Shown: positions 7,240 through 15,782 of the stretch, piece after piece
Numbering within the stretch: the stretch's first letter is position 1
How the letters are laid out: each line of letters starts with the position of its first letter
The notes under the pieces: model-generated
Database searches by the model: none
What the model was told of the DNA's origin: nothing
What the model saw: only the letters and a program-made list of their open reading frames with translations
From: an uncultured Verrucomicrobiota bacterium
GTDB taxonomy: Bacteria; Verrucomicrobiota; Kiritimatiellia; Kiritimatiellales; Tichowtungiaceae
NCBI GenBank assembly: GCA_903826865.1
Contig: CAIKGD010000088.1
Location: 1 to 39,419, forward strand
Length of the DNA stretch: 39,419 nucleotides
Direction of reading: 5' to 3'
Made by a program: the position numbers and the translations under genes

Positions 7240-7727
7240 TACTTGAATTGCTCCGTTTCGAAACGGTGACTTTCAAGCTTCATGCCGTTTTTGACGGCTT
7301 TTTCAAAGCCCTGCTCAAACGTGCGCATCACAATCGGCTCCATCGTCAAAATCACCCCGACAACCAGCAGGGTGACCGTCCAGGCAATCAGCGCCGTGAC
7401 ATATCCGCCTTTTTGAAAAAATACCGTCAGCGGCACCACCAGCACCAGAATCGCCGCCGCCGGCAAAGCCAGCGGTATCCACCACATTTCAAGTCCGAGA
7501 AACGGCAGGAGCGCCAGCGATGCAACGATAATCGCCAAACCGGCGGACGTCATCAGGACTCCGGTGGTATAAAAGGCTCCTATAGCACCCAGACCGGTAC
7601 TGACACGGCTCAGCGCCAGCGCACCCAGCAACACGCAGAGCCCGACTATCGTGTAGGTTTCCGTCGGAGTCGCCCGCCCGAAAAAATACAGAAACAGCCC
7701 GTGAAACTCTCTCAGCCATACATCCAT
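7239..7727 (-). CDS. Hypothetical membrane protein
   Basis: A 162-residue protein with at least four hydrophobic spans (about residues 25-42, 46-71, 79-106 and 112-129), followed by a hydrophilic C-terminal tail (MRTFEQGFEKAVKNGMKLESHRFETEQFK) likely to be cytoplasmic or periplasmic. No family was recognised. It sits between manC (18 nt upstream) and ruvX (1-nt overlap), so it is probably expressed with both. Confidence 0.75.
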   Translation of the reverse strand: MDVWLREFHGLFLYFFGRATPTETYTIVGLCVLLGALALSRVSTGLGAIGAFYTTGVLMTSAGLAIIVASLALLPFLGLEMWWIPLALPAAAILVLVVPLTVFFQKGGYVTALIAWTVTLLVVGVILTMEPIVMRTFEQGFEKAVKNGMKLESHRFETEQFK

Positions 7728-7744
7728 GATGCACCCCCTTTTTT

Positions 7745-8827
7745 TTACAGCAGACGATCATAGGAACCCTGCTCCCGCAACCGGGAGAGCATCTTCTTGA
7801 TCTCCTGCGCTTTTTCCCTCGGACAGACCAGAGTCACACCTTCCGCCTGTACAACGATAAGATTCTCCGCGCCGATCACCGCCGTCAGCCGGTCTTTGGA
7901 ATAGATAATGTTGTTCTTCGCATCAATCTGCTGACAATCCCCGATCAGCGTATTACCGGCCGCGTCCTGTGCAAAATGACTTTCCAGTGCGGGCCATGAA
8001 CCGACATCGTCCCACGCAAACGTGCCGCAGGCCATCACAATGTTGTCCGCTTTCTCCATCAGCGCGTAGTCCACCGATATTTTCCCAAGCGCCGGATAGG
8101 TTTTTTCCAGCCCCTGGGAAATTGCGCCGCGCGCGGCATAACCGGTCAGCGTATCCATCAGCTTCTTCATCTCCGGGCAGTGCGCCGCAAAGGCGCTGGA
8201 AAGGGTCGGCACCGACCAGATAAACATACCGGCGTTCCAGAAAAACTTTCCGCCCGCCAGATACTCCTGCGCCCGCTTCAGTTCCGGCTTTTCGACAAAC
8301 CGCACCGCCTTCTTGAACTGAACGCCTTCGGCCTTCGCGAAATCCGCGCCGGACTCGATGTAGCCGAAACCGGTGCTGGGAAAGGTCGGCGTAATGCCGA
8401 TCGTCACCAGAATTTCATTTTTCTCCGCGAGATTCATCCCGCCGCGCAAAGTCGCTTTGAACACATCAAGGTCGCCCATCACCTGATCGGCTGTCAGCAC
8501 GGCGAAAACAGCCTTTGGATCGCGCGCGCCGACCAGCGCGCCGCCGCAGGCAACCGCCGCGGCCGTATCGCGACCGATCGGCTCGCCGACGATATTTTCC
8601 GGCGGAATCACCGGTACCGCCGCCCGCGTCGCTTCAACCAGATCGGCATTCGTCACCACAAAAACATTTTCCGGCGGAATCAAACCGTCGAGCCTCTCGA
8701 CCGCCTGCGCAATCAGAGTCTTATCGCCGACCAGTGCCAAAAGTTGCTTCGGATGCTTCGACGTACTCAGCGGCCAGAACCGTTCGCCCTTCCCTCCCGC
8801 CATAATCACTGCATAACGTCCTGACAT
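7745..8827 (-). CDS. manC: Mannose-1-phosphate guanylyltransferase
   Basis: A nucleotidyltransferase that makes GDP-mannose from GTP and mannose-1-phosphate for glycan synthesis. YAVIMAGGKGERFWPLSTSKHPKQLL is the N-terminal nucleotide-binding signature with the GMP-type FWPLS/PKQ residues, followed by VVTNADL, ENIVGEPIGRDTAAAVA and RFVEKPELKRAQEYL, all typical of the monofunctional family. Its 360 residues lack the C-terminal isomerase domain of bifunctional ManC/AlgA proteins. It is the first gene of the manC-membrane protein-ruvX run. The ATG at 8827 lies immediately before the signature. Confidence 0.93.
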   Translation of the reverse strand: MSGRYAVIMAGGKGERFWPLSTSKHPKQLLALVGDKTLIAQAVERLDGLIPPENVFVVTNADLVEATRAAVPVIPPENIVGEPIGRDTAAAVACGGALVGARDPKAVFAVLTADQVMGDLDVFKATLRGGMNLAEKNEILVTIGITPTFPSTGFGYIESGADFAKAEGVQFKKAVRFVEKPELKRAQEYLAGGKFFWNAGMFIWSVPTLSSAFAAHCPEMKKLMDTLTGYAARGAISQGLEKTYPALGKISVDYALMEKADNIVMACGTFAWDDVGSWPALESHFAQDAAGNTLIGDCQQIDAKNNIIYSKDRLTAVIGAENLIVVQAEGVTLVCPREKAQEIKKMLSRLREQGSYDRLL

Positions 8828-8848
8828 TTTAAGTCTCCATTTTAGTTT

Positions 8849-9517
8849 TTACTGGTTCTGCACTTCGGCCAGTCGAATCAACTGACTTATAAGCTGACAG
8901 CTGGCATCTGGACGATTTAACCAGTAGTTCACATTGCAAATCATAATCAACTCTTTCTTCGCCCTGCTCAATGCTGTGTTTAAAAGTTTATCAGCGTCAG
9001 CCTGACTATTTAAAAAGTCAGTGAACCAAGGTTCACGGCCTGGCTTCCCATCATCTACCACGCTAAAAATAACCGTGTCCCATTCCCGGCCCTGTGCTTT
9101 ATGAACAGTAAAAAGCTGTTCTTTTTGCCGATGAGGCAGGTTGCCTTTTATTGTCCGAACCTGATTCAAGTATGGTGTTATTATTGCGGCCGAAGATATC
9201 CGGATAGTTGTTGTCCCTAAATTGTGCGCCTCCAAGCGTCTGTAATACTCGTCCGCCGAATTGATGATCAGCTGTTGCAAGGGTACATACGGACGCGGCT
9301 CCTGACATGCGGAGCAGGCAAGATTTTCCAGCTCGTTTTCTAGATTGCAACGCGGACAATCCCACATCATAAGCCTGTCATTCTTTCCATTTGATTTCCA
9401 AGGTTTGAAACGCACACGGTAATTCTTCCAAACATTGGAGCCTGTGTCGTAAAAACTTTGCAGGTCACGGAGGTTTCTACTGTTTTCTTCCAAACATTGG
9501 AAGCGCTGGCACGACAT
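8849..9517 (-). CDS. Superfamily 1 helicase C-terminal fragment with RanBP2-type zinc finger
   Basis: Only the tail of a helicase is present. SSAAIITPYLNQVRTIKG, the motif V-like TVHKAQGREWDTVIFSVVDDG and the motif VI-like LLNTALSRAKKELIMI resemble the C-terminal RecA domain of SF1 helicases of the DNA2/NAM7 type. No Walker A or B is present upstream, so this is a truncated gene. Just before it, WDCPRCNLENELENLACSAC fits the W-x-C-x2-C-x3-N-x6-C-x2-C pattern of RanBP2 zinc fingers. The first 49 residues of the frame cover three TTCCAA/TTGGAA dyads and look like spacer DNA read as protein. The true remnant probably starts near the ATG pair at 9370/9367. It begins directly after a frameshifted nuclease gene; both look like decaying parts of one module. 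Confidence 0.7.
   Translation of the reverse strand: MSCQRFQCLEENSRNLRDLQSFYDTGSNVWKNYRVRFKPWKSNGKNDRLMMWDCPRCNLENELENLACSACQEPRPYVPLQQLIINSADEYYRRLEAHNLGTTTIRISSAAIITPYLNQVRTIKGNLPHRQKEQLFTVHKAQGREWDTVIFSVVDDGKPGREPWFTDFLNSQADADKLLNTALSRAKKELIMICNVNYWLNRPDASCQLISQLIRLAEVQNQ
9395..9503. repeat. Cluster of three TTCCAA-TTGGAA dyads
   Basis: Dyads lie at 9395-9410 (TTTCCAAGGTTTGAAA), 9425-9439 and 9487-9503 (CTTCCAAACATTGGAAG). The last two share the identical 17-mer TTCTTCCAAACATTGGA, at 9423-9439 and 9485-9501. They fall in the doubtful 5' part of the helicase fragment. Similar dyads occur at 18580-18596, 26632-26650 and 34231-34245. Confidence 0.75.
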
Positions 9518-9519
9518 TA

Positions 9520-10465
9520 TTAACGACTGATTTCGCGTCGCCGATGCTTTACAGCTTCGTTATATTTAAACTTTGCCAATTTGCCGAGTAGAATATCGCA
9601 CAAGTGCGGTTTGTCGTCCGGATAAAGCGAGATAAGTTTCTTGCCCTGCTGCTGGTAGAGCTGCTGTTTTTTGAGCATGCCGATTTTATAGTCGGCGGTA
9701 TCCATGCCCCAGTATTCGACATAGACATCAAATTCCGGCAGATAAAAGTCGGGCCGGATAGCGTGTCCGCTGAGAATGCGGAACCGTTCGTCATAGCGGT
9801 ATTGGATTCCTTCTGCCGACAGTACTTCACAAATCATCCGTTCGCCGTCCGACTGCACGACGGTCCCGTCTTTGGCGCAGATGGTTTTCTGCAATTCCAC
9901 CTTGGTTTCAAAGTTGCGCCGATCGAGGAACACCTCGTCGAAACAGTGGTCACAGAAAGGACGCTGAAAAGCCTTCTGTGAACGGGCGTATTCATCCGCC
10001 GCCAGCTTTACACCGCAACGGCGGCAGCAATGAACGGCCTGTTCCTCGGCAATCCGTACTGCTTCACGGATCGTTTTCCCGGCGGCCAGCACACTGCGCG
10101 TGACGTAATCTTTTTCTACCGGACTTTTGCAGAGGTCGCGCAAGTCCGGCAAAACGTCTTTGGCGTGTGTTCCAAAAGCACCGAGCGCCTTGGCGGAATA
10201 TTGGCGCACTTGAGGGGTGAGTATCGGAAAGCAACGGTTGAAGTGTTTTCACAGCAGGTGCGGCTTCTACAATTCCCGCCAGCTTGCCAAGTGCAGAGGC
10301 CGCCAATCGCCGTACCAAGGGCGATTCAGAGCGCGTCAGCGACGCCAGTTCATCGAATGAAGCCGGGTTGGCGCTTTCGCCCAGCTCTTTGGCACGCGCG
10401 GCCAGCTTTCTTTCGTTACTTAAGTTCATCTTTTCAAATGACTTGTTCAGCATCTTTCGATGCAT
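9520..10465 (-). pseudogene. HEAT-repeat / zinc / PD-(D/E)XK-type nuclease gene with a frameshift
   Basis: Two adjoining frames read as one protein. The 5' frame (from 10465) contains HEAT-like helices (SPLVRRLAASALGKLAG, then VKTLQPLLSDTHPS). The 3' frame continues the same pattern as VRQYSAKALGAFGTHAKDVLP from a GTG at 10209. Removing one base near 10209-10214 (CCCCTCAAGTG on the minus strand) joins THPS to VRQYSAKALG smoothly. After the HEAT part come CRRCG and CDHC pairs, likely a zinc site, then GERMICEVL, RPDFYLPEFDVYVEYWG and a Lys-rich helix, resembling Vsr/DUF559-like restriction-fold nucleases. The frameshift may be real decay, programmed shifting or a sequencing error. The 5' start is uncertain (10465, 10453 or 10429). 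Confidence 0.7.
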
Positions 10466-10491
10466 CAGTGCGTCCGCAGTAAGTTAAAACG

Positions 10492-11310
10492 CTACAAAGG
10501 ACTGTTTACGGCCTTAACTGCTTTGACCATTTCGGCGACGAAGGCGGCGGCATCGGCACGGCCTTCCGGCGTGTGCGGGTTGTTGTGGAATTTATTGACG
10601 ATGGCGCTGCCGACGACGACGGCGTCGGCGAACGAAGCGGCTTCGGCGGCCTGCGGCGGCGTCCCGATGCCGAAGCCGAGCGCGACGGGCAGTCTGGTGT
10701 GTCCTTTAATTTTTCCGACCAGTCCGCGCGCGCCCTCGGCAATCGAGTCGCGCACGCCGGTGACACCTTCGCGGGAAACGCAGTAGACAAAGCCGCTGGC
10801 GTCTTTGACGATCTGTTTCATCCGTTCTTCGGGCGTGGTCGGCGTGATCAGCACAATGCTGTTGAGGCTGGCGGCGGAAATAAATTTGCGGTACGGCCCG
10901 GATTCTTCGCGCGGCATGTCGAGAATCAGAAAGCCGTCAATACCCGCCGCGGCGGCTTCGTTCATGGCTTTTTCAAATCCGCGGGCATAGAGCGTGTTCA
11001 GGTAGGCGTAGAAAATCAGCGGGATCTGCGAGCGTTCGCGGATTTTGGCAACGCAGTTCATGACGCCGTCGAACGTCGCTCCGGCTTCCAGCGCACGGGC
11101 GGCGGCGTCCTGATTGACACGTCCGTCGGCCAGTGGATCGGAAAACGGCAGGCCGAGTTCGACGAGGTCAACACCGGCCTCTTCGAGGCGCAGAACGATA
11201 TCCACAGTATCGTCGAGCGACGGGTCGCCCGCGCCGATGTATGCAATAAATCCTTTTTTGCCCTGCTTTTTGAGGGCGGCGAATTTCTGATCCACACGCG
11301 TCTTTTTCAT
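10492..11310 (-). CDS. trpA: Tryptophan synthase alpha subunit
   Basis: Cleaves indole-3-glycerol phosphate to indole and glyceraldehyde-3-phosphate, passing indole to TrpB. The TIM barrel is complete: KKGFIAYIGAGDPSLDDT with VDLVELGLPFSDPLADG (catalytic Glu and Asp segment), FYAYLNTLYARGFEKAM, GFLILDMPREE, GFVYCVSREGVTGVRD and LPVALGFGIGTPPQAAE for the phosphate site. The 272 residues are normal. It follows mcsB with a 4-nt ATGA overlap. No other trp gene is in the window, so trpB lies elsewhere. Confidence 0.96.
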   Translation of the reverse strand: MKKTRVDQKFAALKKQGKKGFIAYIGAGDPSLDDTVDIVLRLEEAGVDLVELGLPFSDPLADGRVNQDAAARALEAGATFDGVMNCVAKIRERSQIPLIFYAYLNTLYARGFEKAMNEAAAAGIDGFLILDMPREESGPYRKFISAASLNSIVLITPTTPEERMKQIVKDASGFVYCVSREGVTGVRDSIAEGARGLVGKIKGHTRLPVALGFGIGTPPQAAEAASFADAVVVGSAIVNKFHNNPHTPEGRADAAAFVAEMVKAVKAVNSPL

Positions 11311-12356
11311 TTGTTTTCCAGAAACTTTCGGATGAGCTGCGAGCGCTTGATGTCGCGCTCTTCAGGACTTAACGCCACGCCCGCCTCTTTCTGCAGGTGC
11401 GCCGGATGAATCCGGATAAACAGCCGGTCGATTTCACGCCGGGGAATTTTCGGCAGCAATCCGAGATCGGCACCCATTCGCAGTGCCGAAAGCAGGTCGA
11501 GCCCTTCGCCGGTGGTCATCAGCGCGGCATTGGCCAGAATGCCGTAGGCGCGGCCGACGTGGTCGTGCACACGGATTTCCTGAGTGCTCATCAGCCGCAA
11601 CCGCGCGTTTTTTTCATGCTCAATCACTTCGAGCACGATCTGATCGAGATGGGCAATAATCTCGGCTTCCGGACGGCCCAGCGTGACCTGATTTGAAATC
11701 TGGAACATGTGGCCCGAAGCCTCGGAACCTTCGCCCCACAGTCCGCGCACAGCGAGGCCGATTTTTGAAACCGCATTGATGACTGGTTTGATTTCTTCGG
11801 TCAGCACCAGCCCCGGCAAATGGAGCATGACGCTGGCGCGCAGGCCGGTACCGACGTTAGAGGGACAGGCGGTGAGGTAGCCGAGTTTGCTGGAAAATGC
11901 ATAGGAAAGGCCCTGCTCGAGCGCATTATCCAGTTCATCGGCCGCTTCCCACGCCTTCTGGAGATTCATTCCCGGCTGGAGCGACTGCAGGCGGATGTGG
12001 TCTTCTTCATTCACCATCACGGCGCGGCATTCGTCTTCGTTGACAAATACACCGCTTCCCGTCTGGCGCTCCGCCAGTTCGCGGCTGATCAAGTGGCGCT
12101 CAAAAAGCAGTTCGCGGTCGAGCGCCGACAGCTCATCCATCCGCCAGCGCAGGAAACCCTTGCTGCCGGGGACGCCGTCAAACGCCAGTACCACTTCGTT
12201 CCAGACGCGGTTGCGGACTTCTTTAGAGGCCCAGCCGGGGAAGGTCGTTTCGCGCAGATTGCGCGCAAGGCGGACGCGACTGCTGATAACCGGTCCTTCT
12301 TCCGGACCGGCCTCAAGCCAGCCGCCGTGACGTTCTAAAAATCCGTCCAGGGTCAT
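11307..12356 (-). CDS. mcsB: Protein-arginine kinase McsB
   Basis: A phosphagen-kinase-fold enzyme that phosphorylates arginines in proteins, which in Bacillus marks them for ClpCP degradation. ISSRVRLARNLRETTFPGW is the N-terminal nucleotide-binding arginine segment, LISRELAERQTGSGVFVNEDE and VMVNEEDHIRLQSL carry conserved catalytic/substrate loops, and LTACPSNVGTGLRASVMLHLP is the cysteine-containing family signature. Near the C-terminus RDIKRS matches the regulatory RDxxRA phospho-arginine-sensing motif with Ser in place of Ala. The 349 residues are normal. It overlaps both mcsA (upstream) and trpA (downstream) by 4 nt. No ctsR or clpC is adjacent, unlike in Firmicutes. Confidence 0.95.
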   Translation of the reverse strand: MTLDGFLERHGGWLEAGPEEGPVISSRVRLARNLRETTFPGWASKEVRNRVWNEVVLAFDGVPGSKGFLRWRMDELSALDRELLFERHLISRELAERQTGSGVFVNEDECRAVMVNEEDHIRLQSLQPGMNLQKAWEAADELDNALEQGLSYAFSSKLGYLTACPSNVGTGLRASVMLHLPGLVLTEEIKPVINAVSKIGLAVRGLWGEGSEASGHMFQISNQVTLGRPEAEIIAHLDQIVLEVIEHEKNARLRLMSTQEIRVHDHVGRAYGILANAALMTTGEGLDLLSALRMGADLGLLPKIPRREIDRLFIRIHPAHLQKEAGVALSPEERDIKRSQLIRKFLENK

Positions 12357-12859
12357 TTCTTACCCCCGTCATCCTGCGTGCCATCATCGCGGCATTTTTT
12401 AATCTGGTCGCGCAGTTTGGCCGCCTTTTCAAAATCTTCGCGGGCAACCGCCGCTTCGAGTTCTTTCTGCAGGCGGGCGATTTTCGATTTCATCCGCGTC
12501 TGCACGCCTTCACGCGCCGGGATCTTTCCGAGATGCTGGCCGCTGTGGTGCATGGCTTTAATCGCCATGGTCAGCTCGGCCATGAAAGTTTTGTAGCATT
12601 CCGGGCAGCCGAGGCGTCCGGTTTTGCGGAATTCTTCACGCGCCATGCCGCAGCGCGGACAGGCGAGGCTCAGTTCGCTGGCGATATTTTTCTGCGGCCC
12701 GTTGAGTCCCATCAGAATATCCGTGATGGAAATCGGACTGTTGAGGTCAATGCCCTGCGCTTTGGCGTGCTCCTCGCAAAAATGCACCTCTTTTGTCTGG
12801 CCGTTGACCACCTGCGTCAGGTGTACGACGGCTTCTTTATCGCAAAGATCGCACTTCAC
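12353..12859 (-). CDS. mcsA: McsA-like zinc protein with UVR motif
   Basis: The usual activator partner of McsB. It shows two zinc-binding halves, CDLC...HFCEEHA at residues 3-30 and CPRCG...GCPECYK at about residues 66-88, and a C-terminal UVR motif (LQKELEAAVAREDFEKAAKLRDQI), the combination that defines McsA-type proteins. Its 168 residues are close to family length. It starts 11 nt after ilvE and overlaps mcsB by 4 nt, supporting a functional McsA-McsB pair. Confidence 0.93.
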   Translation of the reverse strand: MKCDLCDKEAVVHLTQVVNGQTKEVHFCEEHAKAQGIDLNSPISITDILMGLNGPQKNIASELSLACPRCGMAREEFRKTGRLGCPECYKTFMAELTMAIKAMHHSGQHLGKIPAREGVQTRMKSKIARLQKELEAAVAREDFEKAAKLRDQIKKCRDDGTQDDGGKK

Positions 12860-12870
12860 AGCATGCCTCC

Positions 12871-13740
12871 TTACTCAATCGGCGTGCCGTTATTATTGAC
12901 GAAATCACGGTAGGCTTTAATCAGCTTCTTCGCGGCCGGGCCGGGCTTACCGGTACCGATCGGACGCCGGTCGATTTCGACAACCGCAATAACTTCCGCC
13001 GCCGTTCCGGTCAGGAACACTTCGTCGGCCGTCCAGAGTTCGTAGCGTGTCATGACGGTTTCCGAAACTTCCATGCCCAGTTCGCGGGCCAGCTGCATAA
13101 CTTTGTCACGCGTGACCCCTTCCAGCGCGCCGCACCAGGTGGGCGGAGTCATCAGCTTATTGCCTTTGATGGCGAACACATTGTCGCCGGAGGCTTCCGC
13201 GATAAAGCCCTGCGCGTTGAGCATGAGACACTCCATCACGCCGGCATTGATCGCTTCGATCTTGGCCATGATGTTGTTGAGATAGTTCAGGCTTTTAACG
13301 CGCGGATTGACCGCTTCGGCCATGTTCCGGATGGTGCCGGCCGTGATGATCTTCATGCCGGTTTCGTACAGCTCGGCCGGATAAAGCTGGATGTCCGCCG
13401 CGATGATGATGACCTGCGCTTTTTTACACTGATAGGGATTAAGCCCCAGTGTGCCGACGCCGCGCGTAACGACGTGGCGCAGATACCCGTTTTTGATGCC
13501 GTTGGCTTTACAGGTTTCAACAGTCGCCTTTTTCAGTTCTTCTTTGGTCATGCCGACATTCAGATTAATAACTTTGGCTGAATCGAGCAGACGCTCCATG
13601 TGTTCGTCAAGAAATGCGACGCGTCCGTTATAAACGCGGGTACCTTCAAAAACGCCATCGCCGTACAGCAGGCCGTGGTCAAAGACCGAAACAACCGCAT
13701 CTTTTTCATCAACCAGTTTGCCGTTCAAAAAAATCTTCAT
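12871..13740 (-). CDS. ilvE: Branched-chain amino acid aminotransferase
   Basis: A fold-type IV PLP transaminase. FDHGLLYGDGVFEGTRVYNGRV is the N-terminal signature, NPRVKSLNYLNNIMAKIEA contains the PLP-binding lysine, and EASGDNVFAIKG and PPTWCGALEGVTRDKV are the conserved cofactor and phosphate-binding segments. Its 289 residues fit the short bacterial IlvE class. D-amino acid aminotransferases share the fold, so substrate choice is inferred. It heads the ilvE-mcsA-mcsB-trpA run. Confidence 0.88.
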   Translation of the reverse strand: MKIFLNGKLVDEKDAVVSVFDHGLLYGDGVFEGTRVYNGRVAFLDEHMERLLDSAKVINLNVGMTKEELKKATVETCKANGIKNGYLRHVVTRGVGTLGLNPYQCKKAQVIIIAADIQLYPAELYETGMKIITAGTIRNMAEAVNPRVKSLNYLNNIMAKIEAINAGVMECLMLNAQGFIAEASGDNVFAIKGNKLMTPPTWCGALEGVTRDKVMQLARELGMEVSETVMTRYELWTADEVFLTGTAAEVIAVVEIDRRPIGTGKPGPAAKKLIKAYRDFVNNNGTPIE

Positions 13741-13749
13741 AGCCTCTCC

Positions 13750-14424
<675 letters not shown>

Positions 14425-14434
14425 CCAACCCTGC

Positions 14435-15781
14435 TTATTTGTTTCTTTTTTTCTGTTTCAGCGTTTTGCGTGCTTCTTCGCCGTTCCAGCGGCGATCCTC
14501 CCAGCGCGGCGGCTGCATGGTTGCATTCCATTGATTCCAGCGGCTCTGCAAGTCCGACATTTTTTCGGGATATTGCGCCGAAAGATCGGTCTGTTCGCCG
14601 GGATCCTTGGCCAGATTGACCAGCATCGGCGGCATGTCAAGCGCCGCTTTGACAATCTTCCAGTCGCCCTGACGCAAAGCATACTGCACTCCGAACCGCC
14701 AGTAGAGCGTGCGCGGTTCGAGCTTCTCCACCTTGCCTTCAAGCAGCGGAAGAATGTTCACCCCGTCGAGATTCCATTCAGGTTTTACTTCAGTTCCGGC
14801 AGCAGCAAGTACGGTGGGCAGCACATCGAGCTGAATCACCGGTTCGTCCAGCACCCGTCCGCCGGGAATATGCCCTTCCCACGCAGCAATCCACGCTACG
14901 CGAATGCCGCCTTCCCAAACCAGCCATTTATGTCCGCGCAAACCGCCCATTTCAGCCAGCGGCGATGCCCCTCCGTTATCCGTGATCAGAAAAACCAAGG
15001 TGTTTTCTTCCAGTTTCAGTTCGCGCAGTTTATCCAGAACACTGCCGACAGCGTCATCGGCCTCAGCTATCATCGCCGCATAGGCCTGTGCATGTTTTTC
15101 CAAATCGGCAAACCGCTTCAAATACGGCTGGCTGGCAACAATGGGCGCATGCACCGAATTCAAAGGAAGATATAAAAACCATGAATTCGTCTGATTCGCT
15201 TCAATAAATTTGATCGCCTCATCGCGATAAATCGGAGCCGTCACCGGTGCGCCGGGCGGATCGCCGATCAATTCCATTCCGCGATAAAAACGGGTTCCAT
15301 CCTTCCCTTCGCCGACATTGCTGAGCGAGCCGAAGGAATAATCAAAACCGCGGACCGCCGGCAGGTATTCCGGCCCGCCGCCCAGATGCCATTTCCCGAC
15401 AATACCGGTGACATACCCGGCCGCCTTCATTCGCTGGGCGAAAATCACTTCATGCACATCCAGTTCGGTTCCGGGCCGCACGGTCGTATTGGCATCATGA
15501 CCGGTATGCTGCTGATAGCGGCCGGTCATCAGGCCGACCCGGCTGGGAGCGCAAACAGGCGCTGAAACATACCCGTTCGTAAAACGCACACCGCTTTTTG
15601 CCAGCGCGTCAATGCGAGGTGTCGGCGCCAGCTTTCCTTCATAACATCCAAGCTGTCCCCAGCCCATGTCGTCCAGATAAATCACCAGCACATTGGGTTT
15701 CTCAGCGGTCGCCGAAGCAAAAACGCTGACCGGGCCAAGCAGTGCAACCGGCAATACCTGTGTCTGACATCTCATTTTCAT
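14435..15781 (-). CDS. Secreted sulfatase, formylglycine type
   Basis: The 448-residue protein begins with a signal peptide (cleavage likely near ASATA-EKP). NVLVIYLDDMGWG gives the metal-binding Asp pair (37-38), and CAPSRVGLMTGRY (Cys77) is the C-x-P-S-R motif converted to the catalytic formylglycine. GKWHLGGG, VHAPI, LITDNGG and GHKWLVWEGGIRV complete the alkaline-phosphatase-fold active site. It resembles sulfatases that act on sulfated polysaccharides, but the substrate cannot be told. One nucleotide separates it from the upstream sulfatase and 10 nt from lolD downstream, so it appears to be part of the lol operon. No anaerobic maturase is in the window. Confidence 0.93.
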   Translation of the reverse strand: MKMRCQTQVLPVALLGPVSVFASATAEKPNVLVIYLDDMGWGQLGCYEGKLAPTPRIDALAKSGVRFTNGYVSAPVCAPSRVGLMTGRYQQHTGHDANTTVRPGTELDVHEVIFAQRMKAAGYVTGIVGKWHLGGGPEYLPAVRGFDYSFGSLSNVGEGKDGTRFYRGMELIGDPPGAPVTAPIYRDEAIKFIEANQTNSWFLYLPLNSVHAPIVASQPYLKRFADLEKHAQAYAAMIAEADDAVGSVLDKLRELKLEENTLVFLITDNGGASPLAEMGGLRGHKWLVWEGGIRVAWIAAWEGHIPGGRVLDEPVIQLDVLPTVLAAAGTEVKPEWNLDGVNILPLLEGKVEKLEPRTLYWRFGVQYALRQGDWKIVKAALDMPPMLVNLAKDPGEQTDLSAQYPEKMSDLQSRWNQWNATMQPPRWEDRRWNGEEARKTLKQKKRNK

Positions 15782-15782
15782 A

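Noticed and set aside
11058-12338. Plus-strand frames opposite trpA and mcsB
   Set aside because: They shadow strongly recognised genes and show no family motif.
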